A DNA stretch of 64,000 nucleotides from an uncultured Roseovarius sp. (GCF_947489715.1 NZ_CANLER010000001.1:620001-684000); one strand, 5' to 3'; positions 15,445 to 24,782 are shown, counted from the first letter of the stretch. Numbers and translations are program-made. The notes: a model not told the origin generated them from the letters alone.

Positions 15445-16224
15445 ATGTCTGAAAGAAAGCGAAAGCGGCGGGACAGCATTCTTGGGATCGTGCAGGAGCG
15501 CGGCGTCGTTTCCGTGGGCGCGCTGGCTGAGTTGCTTGATGTGTCCACGCAGACAATACGGCGCGACATTGATGAACTGTGTGAATGTGACACGCTGCAC
15601 CGCAAACACGGGCGCGTGGAACTGGCAGAGCAGCATCTGAACACGCCGTTTGATCAGCGTGCCGCAACAAACCCTGTCAGCAAGCGTGACATCGGCGCGG
15701 CGGCGGCCGAGCTGATCCCGGACGGATCGTCCTTGTTCATCTCAATCGGGTCGACGCCCCTGAGCGTGGCGCGGGCGTTGCGCGGCCGCAAGGGATTGAC
15801 GGTGATCACCAACAATCTGAACGCGGCGATGGAACTGAGCGACGAGTTGTCCAACAGGATCATCCTGCCGGGAGGGGAGTTGCGGCTGCCGGATCGTGAT
15901 ATCCTGGGCGATGAGGTGGTGCAGTTCTTTGACCGCTATCGTGCCGAATACGGGGTTTTCGGTGTGGCCGGTGTGGCCGGTGATGGCAGTCTGCTGGAGT
16001 TTCATTCTGCCGAGGTGAAGGTGCGCGAGCGCATTCGCGAGAATTCGCAAGTGTCGCTGCTGGTGCTGGATCAGACCAAGTTTGGTCGCTTCGCCCCGGC
16101 GGCGGGTGAAAACATCCGCGATATGGATCACGTGATCCTGGACCGGATGCCCGATGCCGCCTTTGCCCCGCTTTTTGACGATATGAATGACCGGCTGGTG
16201 CTGGCGGAAAGAGAAACGGCATGA
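15445..16224 (+). CDS. DeoR/GlpR-family transcriptional regulator
   Basis: A 259-residue protein from MSERKRKRRDSILGIVQERG. It has an N-terminal DeoR HTH (SVGALAELLDVSTQTIRRDIDEL, about residues 19-41) and a C-terminal DeoR sensor domain with ISIGSTPLSVARAL, VITNNLNAAMELS and LLVLDQTKFGRFAP. GlpR-type members sense glycerol 3-phosphate or other phosphorylated sugars. It is the first gene of the operon, overlapping the ATPase gene by ATGA. An upstream ATG at 15370 adds 25 residues without family support; GGGGTGGAG lies before the chosen start. Confidence 0.93.
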   Translation: MSERKRKRRDSILGIVQERGVVSVGALAELLDVSTQTIRRDIDELCECDTLHRKHGRVELAEQHLNTPFDQRAATNPVSKRDIGAAAAELIPDGSSLFISIGSTPLSVARALRGRKGLTVITNNLNAAMELSDELSNRIILPGGELRLPDRDILGDEVVQFFDRYRAEYGVFGVAGVAGDGSLLEFHSAEVKVRERIRENSQVSLLVLDQTKFGRFAPAAGENIRDMDHVILDRMPDAAFAPLFDDMNDRLVLAERETA

Positions 16225-17243
16225 CCGGCGCCCCCTTTGTCATCTTGAAGGATGTGGCCAAGCGATGGAATGGCCAGTTGGGTGTCGAGGAGATCTCGCT
16301 GGATATCGAAGAGGGGACGTTTGTTGCGCTTCTGGGGCCGTCGGGCTGTGGAAAATCCACGTCTTTGCGGTTGCTGGCCGGGCTGGAAATACCCGATGAG
16401 GGGCAGATTCTGATTGATGGTCGTGATGTGACCACGAGTGCCGCGTCGGATCGGAACCTGTCGATGGTTTTCCAGTCATATGCGCTTTTCCCGCATCTTT
16501 CGGTCGCTGAAAACGTGGTCTTTGGCTTGAAAGTGCGCCGGGTACCGCGGGCGGAGCGGGCGGAAAAGATGGCGCGGGCGTTGGAGATCACCGGGTTGCA
16601 GGGCTATGAGAGCCGCAAGCCGGGCGAATTGTCGGGTGGTCAGCGGCAGCGCGTGGCCCTGGCGCGGGCCATCGTGGCCGGGCAGCGCTTGTGTCTGATG
16701 GATGAGCCACTATCCAACCTTGACGCCAAGCTGCGCAATTCGGTGCGTAAGGACATCAAGAAATTGCAGCGCGACCTTGGCATCACGGTGGTTTACGTCA
16801 CCCATGATCAGACCGAGGCTATGAGCATGGCCGACAAGGTCGTGCTGATGAAGGACGGGCGCATTCAGCAGGTGGGCACGCCCGACGACCTTTATAATCG
16901 ACCGGTCAATACCTTTGTCGCCGAGTTCGTGGGCGCGCCGCCCATGGCATTGATCGATTCGTCAACTGTCGACGGTTTTGAGCCGGGGTTTACGCTGGGC
17001 GTTCGGGCCGAACATGTGTCAATCGTGCCGGACGGTAAGGGCCGGTTGTCTTGCACCGTGAGCGAGGCGGAATTCCTTGGCTCGGAAACACTGATCGGGC
17101 TCAACCATGCGGGGACGACCGGGTTATCGGTGCTGCAACCTGGTCTGTCGCTGATGCCCGAAGGCGCACATGTAGACGTTACATTCGACGATCATAATCT
17201 GCACAAATTCAACCAAGAAGGCGAGCGCCTGGCCGGGACATGA
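16221..17243 (+). CDS. ugpC: ABC transporter ATP-binding protein, UgpC-like
   Basis: Cytoplasmic ATPase of a carbohydrate-uptake-type importer. At 340 residues it has Walker A GPSGCGKST (near residue 39), Q-loop FQSYALFPHLSV, signature [15 protein letters not shown], Walker B LCLMDEPLSNLDAKL and H-loop VTHDQTEAMSMADK. A C-terminal TOBE-like domain of about 110 residues (from NTFVAEFVGAPPM) is typical of MalK/UgpC proteins. UgpC is preferred to MalK because of the UgpB-like binding protein and phosphodiesterase in the same operon. Confidence 0.9.
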   Translation: MTGAPFVILKDVAKRWNGQLGVEEISLDIEEGTFVALLGPSGCGKSTSLRLLAGLEIPDEGQILIDGRDVTTSAASDRNLSMVFQSYALFPHLSVAENVVFGLKVRRVPRAERAEKMARALEITGLQGYESRKPGELSGGQRQRVALARAIVAGQRLCLMDEPLSNLDAKLRNSVRKDIKKLQRDLGITVVYVTHDQTEAMSMADKVVLMKDGRIQQVGTPDDLYNRPVNTFVAEFVGAPPMALIDSSTVDGFEPGFTLGVRAEHVSIVPDGKGRLSCTVSEAEFLGSETLIGLNHAGTTGLSVLQPGLSLMPEGAHVDVTFDDHNLHKFNQEGERLAGT

Positions 17244-17285
17244 CGTGGCGGGCGCTGGCAAAGAAATCCTAGGGAGGATCTATCA

Positions 17286-18539
17286 ATGAAACACTTCAAG
17301 ACATTTGGCCTGTCGGCGGCTTTGGCGGCAGGTATTGCGTTGCCGGCAGCGGCCGAGACCGAACTGACCATGTATTACCCCATCGCCGTCGGCGGTGCCC
17401 TGACCGAGGTGGTTGACGGTATCGTTGCGGATTTCGAAGCGGCCAACCCCGATATCAAGGTCAACGCGATCTATTCAGGTAACTATGATGACACCCGCGT
17501 GCGGGCGTTGTCAGCGCTGAATTCCGGAGAACCGGCGCAACTGGCGGTCATGTTCTCGATCGATGCCTATGACCTGATCGAACAGGATCTGATCCTGCCG
17601 TTTGACGATTTGACGGATGATACTGACTGGTTGAACAGTTTTTACCCGGCGCTGATGGCCAATGGGAAGATCGAGGGCAAGACCTGGGGTATTCCGTTCC
17701 AGCGGTCAACGATCGTGGCCTATTACAACAAGGACATGTTCCGCGAAGCCGGGCTTGACCCCGAAAGCCCGCCGACGACCTGGGATGAGCTGATCGACGC
17801 GGGCAAGAAACTGACCGGCGACGATACCTACGGGCTGATGATCCCATCGACGGGATATCCTTACTGGATGTTCCAGGCGCTGGCGATCCAGAACGGCAAA
17901 GAGGTGATGTCGGATGATGGCGTGACCACCTATTTTGACGATGCGGCGGTCGTTGACACGCTTAAATTCTGGCAGTCGCTATCGGCTGAACATGGCATCA
18001 TGCCCACCGGAACTGTTGAGTGGGGCACATTGCGCCAGGCCTTCCTTGAAGGTCAGACCGCGATGATGTGGCATTCGACCGGCAATCTGACGGCGGTCAA
18101 GAAAAACGCCAGCTTTGATTTTGGCGTGGCCGAACTGCCCGCGAATGTACGCAAGGGATCGCCCACCGGCGGTGGCAATTTCTATGTCTTCAAGGACACA
18201 AGCGAGGAAGAGCGCGCGGCGGCCCTGAAGCTGATCCAGTTCATGACATCGCCGGAACAGGCGGCAGAATGGTCGATCGCGACCGGCTATATGGGGGTGT
18301 CGCCCGCCGCCTACGAGACCGACGCGCTGAAAGCCTATACCGAAGAATTTCCACCGGCGCTTGTGGCGCGCAACCAGTTGGAAAATGCGGTGGCGGAGTT
18401 TTCAACCTTTGAAACCGCCCGCGTGCGCGACGGTCTGAACAATGCCATTCAGTCGGCGCTGACCGGTGCGAAAAGCCCGGAAGAAGCCCTGGGCGAGGCG
18501 CAATCCGCTGCGGATCGTCTGCTGAAAGACTACCGCTAA
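17286..18539 (+). CDS. ugpB: Extracellular substrate-binding protein, UgpB-like
   Basis: Periplasmic receptor of the importer: 417 residues with a cleavable signal peptide (LSAALAAGIALPAAA, cleavage near residue 23). The mature start TELTMYYPIAVGGALTEVVDG and the motifs GIPFQRSTIVAYYNKDMFREAGL and MWHSTGNL are characteristic of sn-glycerol-3-phosphate/glycerophosphodiester-binding proteins. The predicted ligand class is glycerol 3-phosphate or glycerophosphodiesters such as glycerophosphocholine. A strong hairpin follows the stop codon and may set its expression above that of the permeases. Confidence 0.9.
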   Translation: MKHFKTFGLSAALAAGIALPAAAETELTMYYPIAVGGALTEVVDGIVADFEAANPDIKVNAIYSGNYDDTRVRALSALNSGEPAQLAVMFSIDAYDLIEQDLILPFDDLTDDTDWLNSFYPALMANGKIEGKTWGIPFQRSTIVAYYNKDMFREAGLDPESPPTTWDELIDAGKKLTGDDTYGLMIPSTGYPYWMFQALAIQNGKEVMSDDGVTTYFDDAAVVDTLKFWQSLSAEHGIMPTGTVEWGTLRQAFLEGQTAMMWHSTGNLTAVKKNASFDFGVAELPANVRKGSPTGGGNFYVFKDTSEEERAAALKLIQFMTSPEQAAEWSIATGYMGVSPAAYETDALKAYTEEFPPALVARNQLENAVAEFSTFETARVRDGLNNAIQSALTGAKSPEEALGEAQSAADRLLKDYR

Positions 18540-18548
18540 CTCAAAATG

Positions 18549-18578
18549 GCACCGGCCCTGATCAATGGGGGCCGGTGC
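18549..18578 (+). promoter_or_regulatory. Intra-operon hairpin after the ugpB-like gene
   Basis: GCACCGGCCC (18549-18558) pairs perfectly with GGGCCGGTGC (18569-18578) across a 10-nt loop, 9 bp after the stop and 19 bp before the permease start. With no T-tract it should act as a 3' RNA-stabilising or partial-termination element, raising binding protein relative to permeases. Confidence 0.65.
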
Positions 18579-18597
18579 ACATCCGCAAGGCGCAAGC

Positions 18598-19491
18598 ATG
18601 AGCAAACAAGTCAATCTGGAACGACGCAGGCAGGCCATTTACGGCTGGCTATTGCTGTCACCCGCGGCACTGCTGCTTTCGCTTTTTGCCTTTTACCCAT
18701 CGGTCGCGACATTCTGGTCAAGCCTCTTTTCCAAGAATACCCGGCGCAAACCGTCCGAATTCATTGGATCGGAAAACTACGCCGATCTTTTTGCCGACCC
18801 GACCTTCTGGCTGGTGGTGAAAAACAACCTTTTCTATGCGGCCATTACCATTCCGGTTTCCATTGCCATCGCGCTGGCCATGGCGCTGTGGGCAAATTCG
18901 AAAATTCCGGTACGCGGGTTCGTGCGCACCGCCTATTTCACCCCCACCGTGTTGCCGATGATTGCCGCCGCAAACCTGTGGCTGTTCTTTTACACGCCGG
19001 GCCTGGGGGTTCTGGACCAGATCGGCGCCCTGTTTGGCCTGCCTTCGGTCAACTGGCTGGGGCAACCTGAAACCGCGCTTTGGGCCGTGATCATCGTGAC
19101 GATCTGGAAAGAGGCCGGCTTTTTCATGATCTTCTACCTGGCTGCGCTCCAGACCATTCCCGAAGACCTGAAAGAGGCCGCCGATATCGAAGGGGCCAGC
19201 CGCTGGACCTATCTGCGCCGGATCGTGTTGCCGCTGTTGATGCCCACGACGCTTTTCATCATGGTCAATGCGATGATCAACTCGGTCAAGCTGATCGACC
19301 ATCTGTTCATCCTGACCAAAGGCGGGCCGTCAGATGCGTCGAAACTGATCCTCTATTACATCTGGGAAATGGCCTTTGCCTTTTTCGATGCGCCCCATGC
19401 GGCGGCCATGACGATCCTTGTCCTGGCGGTGCTATGTATCGTGGCCGCGATCCAGTTCTTCTATCTTGACCGCCGGACCCATTACCAATGA
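18598..19491 (+). CDS. ugpA: ABC transporter permease, UgpA-like
   Basis: Inner-membrane subunit with six predicted membrane segments over 297 residues (start MSKQVNLERRRQ). The EAA loop EAADIEGASRWTYLRRIVLPLLMPT, which contacts the ATPase, is present near residue 200. Transcribed 58 bp after the binding protein and overlapping the second permease by 4 bp. Substrate class is inherited from the operon, glycerol-phosphate type. Confidence 0.9.
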   Translation: MSKQVNLERRRQAIYGWLLLSPAALLLSLFAFYPSVATFWSSLFSKNTRRKPSEFIGSENYADLFADPTFWLVVKNNLFYAAITIPVSIAIALAMALWANSKIPVRGFVRTAYFTPTVLPMIAAANLWLFFYTPGLGVLDQIGALFGLPSVNWLGQPETALWAVIIVTIWKEAGFFMIFYLAALQTIPEDLKEAADIEGASRWTYLRRIVLPLLMPTTLFIMVNAMINSVKLIDHLFILTKGGPSDASKLILYYIWEMAFAFFDAPHAAAMTILVLAVLCIVAAIQFFYLDRRTHYQ

Positions 19492-20297
19492 GCGGTGTTT
19501 CAAGACATATCGAGGCTGCGGGGGCGATCCTGCTGGCGCTGATCTGGATATCGCCGCTGCTGTTTGCCTTTTGGGCGGCGTTTCATTCAACCTCGGATGC
19601 GGTCAATTTCAATGTGACCGCCCCGTGGACGCTTGATAATTTCCGCACCGCTTGGGATGGCGCGCCGTGGATGCGCTATTTCCTCAACACCTTCCTGCTG
19701 GTCACGGTGGTTCTGATCGGTCAGTTCATCCTGACCACGCTGGCCGGGTTTGCCTTTGCCAAGCTGGAGTTTCCGGGCAAGAACCTTGTCTTCATTCTGG
19801 TGCTGATGCAGCTTTTCATTCTGCCCGAAGTGCTGATCGTCGAAAACTATGCGATGGTTTCACGGCTTGGCCTGTTCGATACCATTCTGGGTGTCGGTAT
19901 GCCCTATATGGCGAGCGCCTTTGGTATCTTCCTGATGCGCCAGTCATTCAAATCGGTCCCGATCGAACTGCACGAGGCCGCCCGCATCGAAGGTTGTGGA
20001 TTGTTGGGTATTCTCTGGCGGGTCTATGTGCCCTTGGCCAAGCCCACCTATCTGGCCTATGCGCTGGTATCGGTTTCGACCCATTGGAACAATTTTCTGT
20101 GGCCGCTGATTGTTACCAACTCACCCGAAACCCGGCCACTGACGGTGGGCCTGTCGATCTTTGGGGCACCCGAAAACGGTGTTGATATCAGCGTCATTTC
20201 GGCAGCGACGATGATGTCGGTGGCGCCCTTGTTGATCGCCTTCCTGCTGTTCCAGCGCCAATTCGTCCAAGCCTTCCTGCGGGCCGGGATCAAATGA
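19488..20297 (+). CDS. ugpE: ABC transporter permease, UgpE-like
   Basis: Second permease of the importer, 269 residues and six predicted membrane segments, with the EAA loop HEAARIEGCGLLGILWRVYVP (near residue 165). N-terminus MSGVSRHIEAAGAILLAL lies directly on the upstream permease stop (ATGA), and the downstream phosphodiesterase start overlaps its own stop the same way. This coupling argues that transport and hydrolysis are made together. Confidence 0.9.
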   Translation: MSGVSRHIEAAGAILLALIWISPLLFAFWAAFHSTSDAVNFNVTAPWTLDNFRTAWDGAPWMRYFLNTFLLVTVVLIGQFILTTLAGFAFAKLEFPGKNLVFILVLMQLFILPEVLIVENYAMVSRLGLFDTILGVGMPYMASAFGIFLMRQSFKSVPIELHEAARIEGCGLLGILWRVYVPLAKPTYLAYALVSVSTHWNNFLWPLIVTNSPETRPLTVGLSIFGAPENGVDISVISAATMMSVAPLLIAFLLFQRQFVQAFLRAGIK

Positions 20298-21091
20298 CCA
20301 CCGTTCTTCAGGTCTCGGACACGCACATCGTGGCGCCGGGCCAGATGGTGGCGGGGCGGCTGGATACTGCGGCGTCATTGCAAAAGCTGGTGACGCGGAT
20401 CGGGGATATGCTGCCACAGATCGGACCGGTTGATGCGGTGCTTGTCAGTGGCGATCTGAGCGATGATGGCAGCCGGGAAAGCTATGCGCATTTTCGCGCG
20501 CTGCTTGCGCCTTTGGATCTGCCACTTTTTGTCATTCCGGGCAATCATGATTGCCGGGCACATCTGCGCGAGGCTTTCGCTGATGATGGTTATCTGCCTC
20601 AGACAGGTAGGCTGAACTGGCATCGGCAGGTGGGCGAGGTTGATCTGATCGGTCTGGACACGCTGGTCGAAGGGCAGGGCGGTGGTGTGCTGGAGGATGA
20701 AACGCTTGAATTTCTGCAAGATGCGCTAGCCAAGGTCGGGCAAAGGCCGGTTCTGTTGGCGCTGCACCATCCGCCTTTTGACTGTGGCATCTGGTTCATG
20801 GATGCGATTGGCCTGAGCGGGTCTGACGCCCTGACAGATCTGTTGCAAGCATCGCAAGCCGAAATTCGCATCCTCTGTGGTCATATTCACAGCATGATGG
20901 TCATGTCCGTCGGGCGCGCGGTGGCGATTTCGTCGCCGTCCCCCTGCAGCAGCTTTGCCTTTGACCTGCGCGCAGACGCGCCGAAGGGGTTTTTGACCCA
21001 GGAGGATGGGTTCTTGGTGCATCAATGGCAGCAGGGCTTCCGGTCGGTCCGTATTCCCTTGGAGGGAGGCGCCGGGCCGTTCCAGTTCTGA
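20294..21091 (+). CDS. Metallophosphoesterase, GpdQ/CpdA-like phosphodiesterase
   Basis: A 265-residue cytoplasmic protein with all class-III phosphodiesterase motifs: SDTHIV (near residue 8), GDLSDDG (near 53), GNHDCR (near 82), LHHPPFD (near 157) and GHIHSM (near 196). These ligate a two-metal centre. GpdQ hydrolyses glycerophosphodiesters and related diesters; CpdA-type relatives hydrolyse cAMP. There is no signal peptide. Coupled to the Ugp-like permease, it most likely cleaves imported glycerophosphodiesters into glycerol 3-phosphate and an alcohol. The operon appears to end here, 97 bp before phnD. Confidence 0.88.
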   Translation: MTTVLQVSDTHIVAPGQMVAGRLDTAASLQKLVTRIGDMLPQIGPVDAVLVSGDLSDDGSRESYAHFRALLAPLDLPLFVIPGNHDCRAHLREAFADDGYLPQTGRLNWHRQVGEVDLIGLDTLVEGQGGGVLEDETLEFLQDALAKVGQRPVLLALHHPPFDCGIWFMDAIGLSGSDALTDLLQASQAEIRILCGHIHSMMVMSVGRAVAISSPSPCSSFAFDLRADAPKGFLTQEDGFLVHQWQQGFRSVRIPLEGGAGPFQF

Positions 21092-21188
21092 CATTGCCCT
21101 TGCGGCAAGGCAGGTCACCGGGGCAATTTTTCCTTTGTTAAACGACACATTCGACACTAGCCTTGATCTTAATGGGAGGAGACTAAAA

Positions 21189-22166
21189 ATGAATATGACT
21201 TCGAAATTATTGTCCGGCGCTGCCTTTGCTTTCTGCCTGTCGCTGGCGACGGAGCCAGCGTTGGCACAGGATTGTCCGCGCGGCGATCTGGATGAGCGCT
21301 TTTGCGATGTCGATGGCGATTTGCTGGCAGATACGCCCACCGATGAAAGCCAGTTGCTGGATCCCGACACGCTGATCTTTGCCTATACGCCTGTCGAAGA
21401 TCCGGCGGTCTACAAAGAGGCCTGGGCGGATTTCCTGACCCATCTGGAAAGCGAGACCGGCAAGAGCGTCGTTTTCTTCCCGGTTCAGAACAATGCTGCC
21501 CAGATCGAGGCGATGCGGTCGGGGCGTTTGCATATCGCGGGATTCAACACCGGGTCGAACCCGCTGGCCGTGAATTGTGCGGGGTTCAACCCGTTCACGA
21601 TCATGGCCGCCGAGGATGGCAGCTTTGGCTACGAGATGGAGATCCTGACCTTCCCCGGTTCGGGCATCGACAAGGTCGAGGATATCAAGGGCAAGCAATT
21701 GGCCTTCACCTCACCCACCTCGAATTCGGGTTTCAAGGCCCCGTCGGCGATCCTGAAAAGCGATTTTGATCTGCTGCCCGAGCGGGATTTCGAACCGGTC
21801 TATTCCGGTAAGCATGACAATTCGATCCTGGGCGTGGCCAACAAGGACTATCCGGCCGCGTCAATCGCCAATTCGGTTCTGGCGCGGATGATAGAGCGCG
21901 ACGTGGTGAAAGAGGATCAGCTGGTTTCGATCTACAAATCGCAAACCTTCCCGACCACCGGCTATGGCGTTGTCTATAACCTCAAGCCGGAGTTGAAGGA
22001 AAAGATCAGAAATGCGTTCTTCAACTTCGAATGGGACGGCACCAGCCTGAAGGAAGAGTTCGAAAAGAACGGCGAAGGCCAGTTCCTTGAGATGACTTAC
22101 AAGGAATATTGGGATGTGATCCGCAAGATTGATGCCGCCAACGGCGTCAGCTACGCCTGCGAATAA
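21189..22166 (+). CDS. phnD: Phosphonate/phosphite-type ABC transporter binding protein, PhnD-like
   Basis: A 325-residue periplasmic protein. Signal peptide MNMTSKLLSGAAFAFC... ends near ALAQ (residue 27). The PhnD fold is shown by LIFAYTPVEDPAVYKEAWADF, QIEAMRSGRLHIAGFNTG and AFTSPTSNSGFKAPSAIL; the short Ser/Thr loop binds the oxyanion. An unusual N-terminal CPRGDLDERFCDVDGD insert with two cysteines could form a disulfide with the C-terminal Cys-containing tail. GGGAGGAG 9 nt upstream fixes the start. Ligand could be phosphonate, phosphite or phosphate ester. Confidence 0.9.
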   Translation: MNMTSKLLSGAAFAFCLSLATEPALAQDCPRGDLDERFCDVDGDLLADTPTDESQLLDPDTLIFAYTPVEDPAVYKEAWADFLTHLESETGKSVVFFPVQNNAAQIEAMRSGRLHIAGFNTGSNPLAVNCAGFNPFTIMAAEDGSFGYEMEILTFPGSGIDKVEDIKGKQLAFTSPTSNSGFKAPSAILKSDFDLLPERDFEPVYSGKHDNSILGVANKDYPAASIANSVLARMIERDVVKEDQLVSIYKSQTFPTTGYGVVYNLKPELKEKIRNAFFNFEWDGTSLKEEFEKNGEGQFLEMTYKEYWDVIRKIDAANGVSYACE

Positions 22167-22184
22167 CGTTATTGGTACTCCGGG

Positions 22185-22214
22185 AAGGGGCGGCGATTTC
22201 AGGCCGCCCTTTTC
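22185..22214 (+). terminator. Attenuator-like hairpin after phnD
   Basis: GGGCGGC (22188-22194) pairs with GCCGCCC (22203-22209) around an 8-nt loop, extended by AAG/TTT pairs, then TTTTCC. It is placed 19 bp after phnD and 46 bp before phnC. It looks like a partial terminator that limits transporter subunits relative to the binding protein. Confidence 0.7.
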
Positions 22215-22255
22215 CATACGCTATTTGACATGCAATTCTGGGCGGGAGGGCTTTC

Positions 22256-23050
22256 ATGCTGAGGCTTGAAAAGCTGGTGAAGACCTACAAGACCGGGGAT
22301 CAGGCGCTGAAAGCGGTCGATCTTGACGTGCCGGACGGTCAGGTTTTGGCTCTGATCGGCCCGTCGGGGGCAGGTAAATCAACACTGATCCGTTGCATCA
22401 ACCGCCTGGTCGAACCAACCTCGGGGAATGTCTATCTGGGCGATGTGGAACTGACCGGCCTGTCATCCGGCAATCTGCGAAAAGAACGCCGCCGGATGGG
22501 AATGATTTTTCAGGAATACGCATTGGTCGAGCGGCTGAGCGTGATGGAGAACGTCCTGTCTGGTCGCCTGGGCTATGTAAGTTTCTGGCGCAGTTTCCTG
22601 CGCAAATACCCGCAAAAAGACGTGGATGAGGCATTTCGGCTGCTTGACCGTGTGGGCCTGTTGGACATGGCTGACAAGCGTGCGGATGAACTTTCGGGTG
22701 GGCAGCGGCAGCGCGTGGGTATCTGCCGCGCGCTTATTCAGGATCCTGCGCTCTTGCTGGTGGATGAACCGACCGCCTCGCTTGATCCCAAAACCTCGCG
22801 TCAGATCATGCGGCTGATTTGTGAGCTGTGCAAGGAACGCGGGCTGGCGGCGATCATCAACATCCACGATGTGGCGCTGGCGCAGATGTTCGTGCAGCGC
22901 GTCATCGGGCTGCGTTTTGGCGCGATCGAATTTGACGGACCGCCCGATGCGCTGACGCCGGAGGTGTTGACCACGATCTATGGCGAGGAAGATTGGGAAG
23001 CGACCATCGAGAAAATCGACGAAGATGATGAGCCTGAGGCGGCGGAATGA
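22256..23050 (+). CDS. phnC: Phosphonate-type ABC transporter ATP-binding protein
   Basis: A 264-residue ATPase with Walker [10 protein letters not shown] (near residue 36), Q-loop [13 protein letters not shown], signature [15 protein letters not shown] and Walker [17 protein letters not shown]. The PhnC-specific segment [16 protein letters not shown] is clear. It carries an acidic C-terminal tail ([13 protein letters not shown]). Overlaps the first permease by ATGA. Confidence 0.93.
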   Translation: MLRLEKLVKTYKTGDQALKAVDLDVPDGQVLALIGPSGAGKSTLIRCINRLVEPTSGNVYLGDVELTGLSSGNLRKERRRMGMIFQEYALVERLSVMENVLSGRLGYVSFWRSFLRKYPQKDVDEAFRLLDRVGLLDMADKRADELSGGQRQRVGICRALIQDPALLLVDEPTASLDPKTSRQIMRLICELCKERGLAAIINIHDVALAQMFVQRVIGLRFGAIEFDGPPDALTPEVLTTIYGEEDWEATIEKIDEDDEPEAAE

Positions 23051-23859
23051 GCACAGACCTCAACACAATCGTTGGCAAGCCTTGGAAGAAACCGCCGTTT
23101 ATCCAGCGTGCCTGGCTGCGCTGGTTGCTGGTTTTCGGATTTGCGGCCTATCTTGTGGCGGCGGTCCTGACGATCGAGGTCAACTGGTCACGCGTCTATG
23201 AGGGGTTGGAGCGCGGCAAGCAGTTTGTCCTGGCCTTCACCAGTCCTGATTTCACTTCGCGCTCGGGCGATATCTGGGAGGGGATGCTGGAAAGCATCAT
23301 CATGACGGTGGCCGCTTCGGTTGTGGGGATCGGTATTTCGATACCCATCGCGCTTGGGGCGGCACGCAATGTCGCGCCCTTGCCGGTCTATCTGATCTGC
23401 CGTGGCATCATTGCGATCAGCCGCGCCTTGCAGGAGATCATCGTTGCGATCCTGCTGGTGGCCATTTTCGGTTTTGGCCCGCTGGCGGGTTTCCTGACAC
23501 TGAGTTTTGCCACCATCGGGTTTCTGTCCAAGCTGCTGGCTGAGGACATCGAAAGCATGGACCGGGTACAGGCCGAGGCGATCCGGGCGTCGGGTGCGCG
23601 GTGGGGGCAATGGATCAATTACGGTGTGCAACCGCAGGTGATGCCGCGTCTGATCGGCTTGTCGATGTATCGGATCGATATCAATTTCCGCGAAAGTGCC
23701 ATTCTGGGTCTGGTAGGCGCAGGCGGCATTGGCGCGACGCTCAACACCGCCTTTGACCGCTATGAATACGATACGGCGGCGGCCATCCTGTTGATCATCA
23801 TCGTCATCGTCATGGCGCTGGAATATCTGTCCGGCATCATTCGCGAGCGGGTGCAGTAA
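23047..23859 (+). CDS. phnE: Phosphonate-type ABC transporter permease 1
   Basis: A 270-residue inner-membrane protein with about six membrane segments and the EAA loop [22 protein letters not shown]. The C-terminal [17 protein letters not shown] is the PhnE signature. It overlaps the second permease by one base (TAATG). It pairs with the second PhnE as a heterodimeric channel. Confidence 0.92.
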   Translation: MSTDLNTIVGKPWKKPPFIQRAWLRWLLVFGFAAYLVAAVLTIEVNWSRVYEGLERGKQFVLAFTSPDFTSRSGDIWEGMLESIIMTVAASVVGIGISIPIALGAARNVAPLPVYLICRGIIAISRALQEIIVAILLVAIFGFGPLAGFLTLSFATIGFLSKLLAEDIESMDRVQAEAIRASGARWGQWINYGVQPQVMPRLIGLSMYRIDINFRESAILGLVGAGGIGATLNTAFDRYEYDTAAAILLIIIVIVMALEYLSGIIRERVQ

Positions 23860-24674
23860 TGCCGGTTCAGGACGTTCAGGGGCAAAAGATCTGGCAACGG
23901 CGTGCGGGCCGGGAATCGCTGTTTCACTGGGTGCTCTGGCTGATCGGGATCGCGGTCTTTGCCTATTGCTGGCAGCAGATTTCGAATGCGACTACCTGGT
24001 TCTTTGTCTGGGATGCGCCCAATATCGCAGGCGACATTTGGCGCCGGGCGACCCCGCCTAAATGGGAATACATCACGCAGCTGGGCAAACCCATCTGGGA
24101 TACGCTGAACATTGCCACTCTGGGAACGATCATCGCGCTTCTTCTGGCGGTGCCTGTGGCGTTCCTGGCGGCGCGTAACACCACGCCGTCGGCGCTTTTC
24201 GTGCGCCCCATCGCATTGCTGATCATTGTCTCGACACGTTCGATCAATTCTCTGATCTGGGCGCTTTTGCTGATCGCCATCATTGGCCCCGGCGTCTTTG
24301 CCGGGGTGGTGGCCATCGCGATCCGGTCAATCGGGTTCTGTGCCAAGCTGCTATATGAGGCGATCGAGGAGATCGACCACACTCAGGTTGAGGCCATCAC
24401 CGCCACCGGCGCGTCACGCTGGCAGGTCATGGCCTATGGGATCGTGCCGCAGATACTGCCTGCCTTTGCGGGCATCGCTGTTTTCCGCTGGGATATCAAC
24501 ATCCGCGAATCCACCGTTCTGGGCCTTGTGGGCGCGGGCGGGATCGGGCTGCAGCTTTCCGCGTCGCTGAACGTGTTGGCTTGGCCGCAGGTGTCGTTGA
24601 TCCTGCTGGTGATCCTGCTGGCGGTGGTGATCTCGGAATGGGTGTCGGCGAAGGTGCGCGGCGCCATTATCTGA
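23859..24674 (+). CDS. phnE: Phosphonate-type ABC transporter permease 2
   Basis: A 271-residue paralogue of the preceding gene with the EAA loop EAITATGASRWQVMAYGIVPQI and [17 protein letters not shown]. It is somewhat different at the N-terminus, with a longer periplasmic stretch around WRRATPPKWEYI. Last gene of the operon; no C-P lyase or phosphite dehydrogenase gene follows. Confidence 0.92.
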   Translation: MPVQDVQGQKIWQRRAGRESLFHWVLWLIGIAVFAYCWQQISNATTWFFVWDAPNIAGDIWRRATPPKWEYITQLGKPIWDTLNIATLGTIIALLLAVPVAFLAARNTTPSALFVRPIALLIIVSTRSINSLIWALLLIAIIGPGVFAGVVAIAIRSIGFCAKLLYEAIEEIDHTQVEAITATGASRWQVMAYGIVPQILPAFAGIAVFRWDINIRESTVLGLVGAGGIGLQLSASLNVLAWPQVSLILLVILLAVVISEWVSAKVRGAII

Positions 24675-24703
24675 TCCGGGCAGGTGTCGCAGTCCGATAT
24701 GCA

Positions 24704-24727
24704 GGGGGCGGGTTTTTTGCCGCCTTT
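24704..24727 (+). terminator. Terminator of the phn operon
   Basis: GGCGG (24707-24711) pairs with CCGCC (24720-24724) around a T-rich loop, then TTT. Short but well placed, 33 bp after the last phnE. Confidence 0.5.
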
Positions 24728-24752
24728 GGACTTTCAGATTGGGACAGGAATG

Positions 24753-24782
24753 GAAAAAAGGCGCGGCCAGATTGACCGCGCC
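24753..24782 (-). terminator. Terminator of the TonB-dependent receptor gene
   Basis: On the minus strand GGCGCGG and CCGCGCC (24760-24766 and 24776-24782) form a 7-bp GC stem followed by CTTTTTTCC. It lies 26 bp beyond the receptor stop codon. Confidence 0.85.

Noticed and set aside
21089-21188. Pho box upstream of phnD
   Set aside because: CTGACAT at 21089 lacks a properly spaced second half; not enough to claim PhoB control.
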